This document shows, piece after piece, positions 30,451-31,402 of a DNA stretch of 31,402 nucleotides (position 1 is the first letter of the stretch; the number at the start of each line of letters is the position of its first letter). The notes below the pieces were generated by a model, which made no database searches, had not been told where the DNA came from, and was given only the letters and a program-made list of their open reading frames with translations. Location of the stretch: positions 1-31,402 of the IMG/VR virus record IMGVR_UViG_3300010883_000248; one strand, written 5' to 3'. Source of the stretch: a virus. A program made the position numbers and the translations under genes.

Positions 30451-31402
30451 TTATTGGCTATATCCCACGGCATTGATGTGCAGCTGTAGAAGCTCAACTT
30501 TGTGACGATCCAGATTTGCAATTGACATAATATATCTTCCTTCCGGATATGGAATTCCATCCGGCATTGGGGGAGGTATTGTATGATCAGATTTCACCAT
30601 AAAAAGCTGCAAGTCTTCAACATCCGGTGTACCAAAATTTTTAAAGAGATGTCGAGCATCAGGATCAAAAGCTATCATCATCTGATCATATCCACTAGTG
30701 GCCATCCTATCGGCTGTCAAGTTAACTTCGCCCAATTTTGTTGATATGTCTTCCCGAATAAACCAATTGGGATAATGGGGTGGAGCCTTTTCACTTGAAA
30801 GCAAAGAAACATTCAACCGGTTTCTTGCCTTGTCAAAAGACACAGAGTATTGTGCGGATAGATTACTCCATTTTCCAGAAATATCGCCAGACATCACACA
30901 ATAAATGTATGTGCTATCCTTGTTAAATTCCGGATCCGTGTAAAAAGTCAACGGATGCTTTCCTGTCTTTTTAATCAAGGAAGGACGAATTTGATCCGTG
31001 TATCCCACCCCATATTTGGCTGAATATGGATTAAAATCGTAAAGACGTTGCAGCTGAAATGGTTCATACACACTTGATCTTCTAAAAACCTTAAAATATG
31101 CGATGTCACCAGCTGTATCATGTGGGTAAGACCAGTGAAAAGTCATTTCACTGTTGTAATAATCCCAAACAAACTTAAGATCACGAGGATTGGCAGGGGG
31201 AAGATCCCACGCAGAATCTTTTGTATTTACTGTCACGCACGGGCCCGGCTTGGAAAGAATGAAAGCGCTTATCACATGAGCATTTGGTGAGTCGCCGCCG
31301 GCATCATATGCAATTAACCGTACCTCTGCCACAGTTCTGGGTCGATACATGTACGTCGCTCCGCACCTTACTTTGGTATCAATCCCAGATGTATGACTTG
31401 GG
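30451..31402 (-). CDS. FnIII-like virion protein, 5' end outside window
   Basis: The frame is open to the right edge, so the N-terminus is missing; 317 codons are present, and an internal ATG at 31350 is probably not the true start. At the edge, CGATYMYRPRTVAEVRLIAY resembles the closing strands of a fibronectin type III-like domain. A second such domain follows: PPANPRDLKFVWDYYNSEMT, FHWSYPHD, IAYFKVFRRSSVYEPFQLQR and a later STYIYCVMSGDISGKWSNLS. The C-terminal 120 residues form a further beta-rich unit ending in LHINAVGYSQ. FnIII-like domains are common on phage tails and baseplates, where they aid weak surface binding. Location beside other appendage genes agrees. Confidence 0.68.
   Translation of the reverse strand, partial: PSHTSGIDTKVRCGATYMYRPRTVAEVRLIAYDAGGDSPNAHVISAFILSKPGPCVTVNTKDSAWDLPPANPRDLKFVWDYYNSEMTFHWSYPHDTAGDIAYFKVFRRSSVYEPFQLQRLYDFNPYSAKYGVGYTDQIRPSLIKKTGKHPLTFYTDPEFNKDSTYIYCVMSGDISGKWSNLSAQYSVSFDKARNRLNVSLLSSEKAPPHYPNWFIREDISTKLGEVNLTADRMATSGYDQMMIAFDPDARHLFKNFGTPDVEDLQLFMVKSDHTIPPPMPDGIPYPEGRYIMSIANLDRHKVELLQLHINAVGYSQ

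Overview
The window is a dense, entirely minus-strand stretch of a tailed, contractile (myovirus-type) bacteriophage genome. It carries a diverged T4-like virion core: large terminase (gp17-like), portal (gp20-like), prohead protease (gp21-like), scaffold (gp22-like), major capsid protein (gp23-like), neck and tail-terminator proteins (gp13/14/15-like) and tail sheath (gp18-like). No bacterial chromosomal gene, tRNA, rRNA, CRISPR array, insertion sequence or integrase was recognised. Genes are tightly packed, often with 1-11 nt overlaps. Many starts have strong AGGAG-type Shine-Dalgarno sequences and several starts are GTG. The host cannot be named. The Shine-Dalgarno use and a phage-encoded bS21 ribosomal protein only say it is a bacterium with conventional initiation signals.

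Layout in the direction of transcription (right to left). (1) 31402-25010: appendage/baseplate-type structural genes: a truncated FnIII-like protein, a conserved 236-aa protein, and 431-aa and 1090-aa proteins that share a C-terminal motif; the larger has a LamG-like domain. (2) 25010-19987: a DNA-processing cassette: RuvC-like resolvase, DnaG-type primase, a single-chain SbcD-SbcC (gp47-gp46-like) fusion and a small zinc-ribbon protein. (3) 19949-15952: a conserved 124-aa protein, large terminase and portal. (4) 15959-10914: a helical protein, prohead protease, two small charged proteins that may be head-core components, three tandem paralogous proteins, an unrecognised 214-aa protein and a bS21 homologue. 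(5) 10866-7173: scaffold, with a strong in-frame internal ribosome binding site, and the major capsid protein, followed by an intrinsic terminator. (6) 7093-5644: a PAS-like protein, a coiled-coil membrane-anchored protein and a small beta-rich protein, closed by a second intrinsic terminator. (7) 5484-1: neck proteins, tail sheath stabiliser/terminator and the tail sheath, which runs off the left edge.

Working together, the portal, scaffold and capsid protein build the prohead, the protease matures it, the terminase fills it, the neck proteins close it, and the sheath and terminator form the contractile tail. The resolvase, primase and SbcCD fusion probably replicate and process concatemeric DNA for packaging. 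The most unusual points are the bS21 gene next to scaffold and capsid, the SbcD-SbcC fusion with an atypical hook, the nested start in the scaffold, the three-gene paralogous family, and the PAS-protein cassette between two terminators. All identifications are from reading the sequence; no database search was run.
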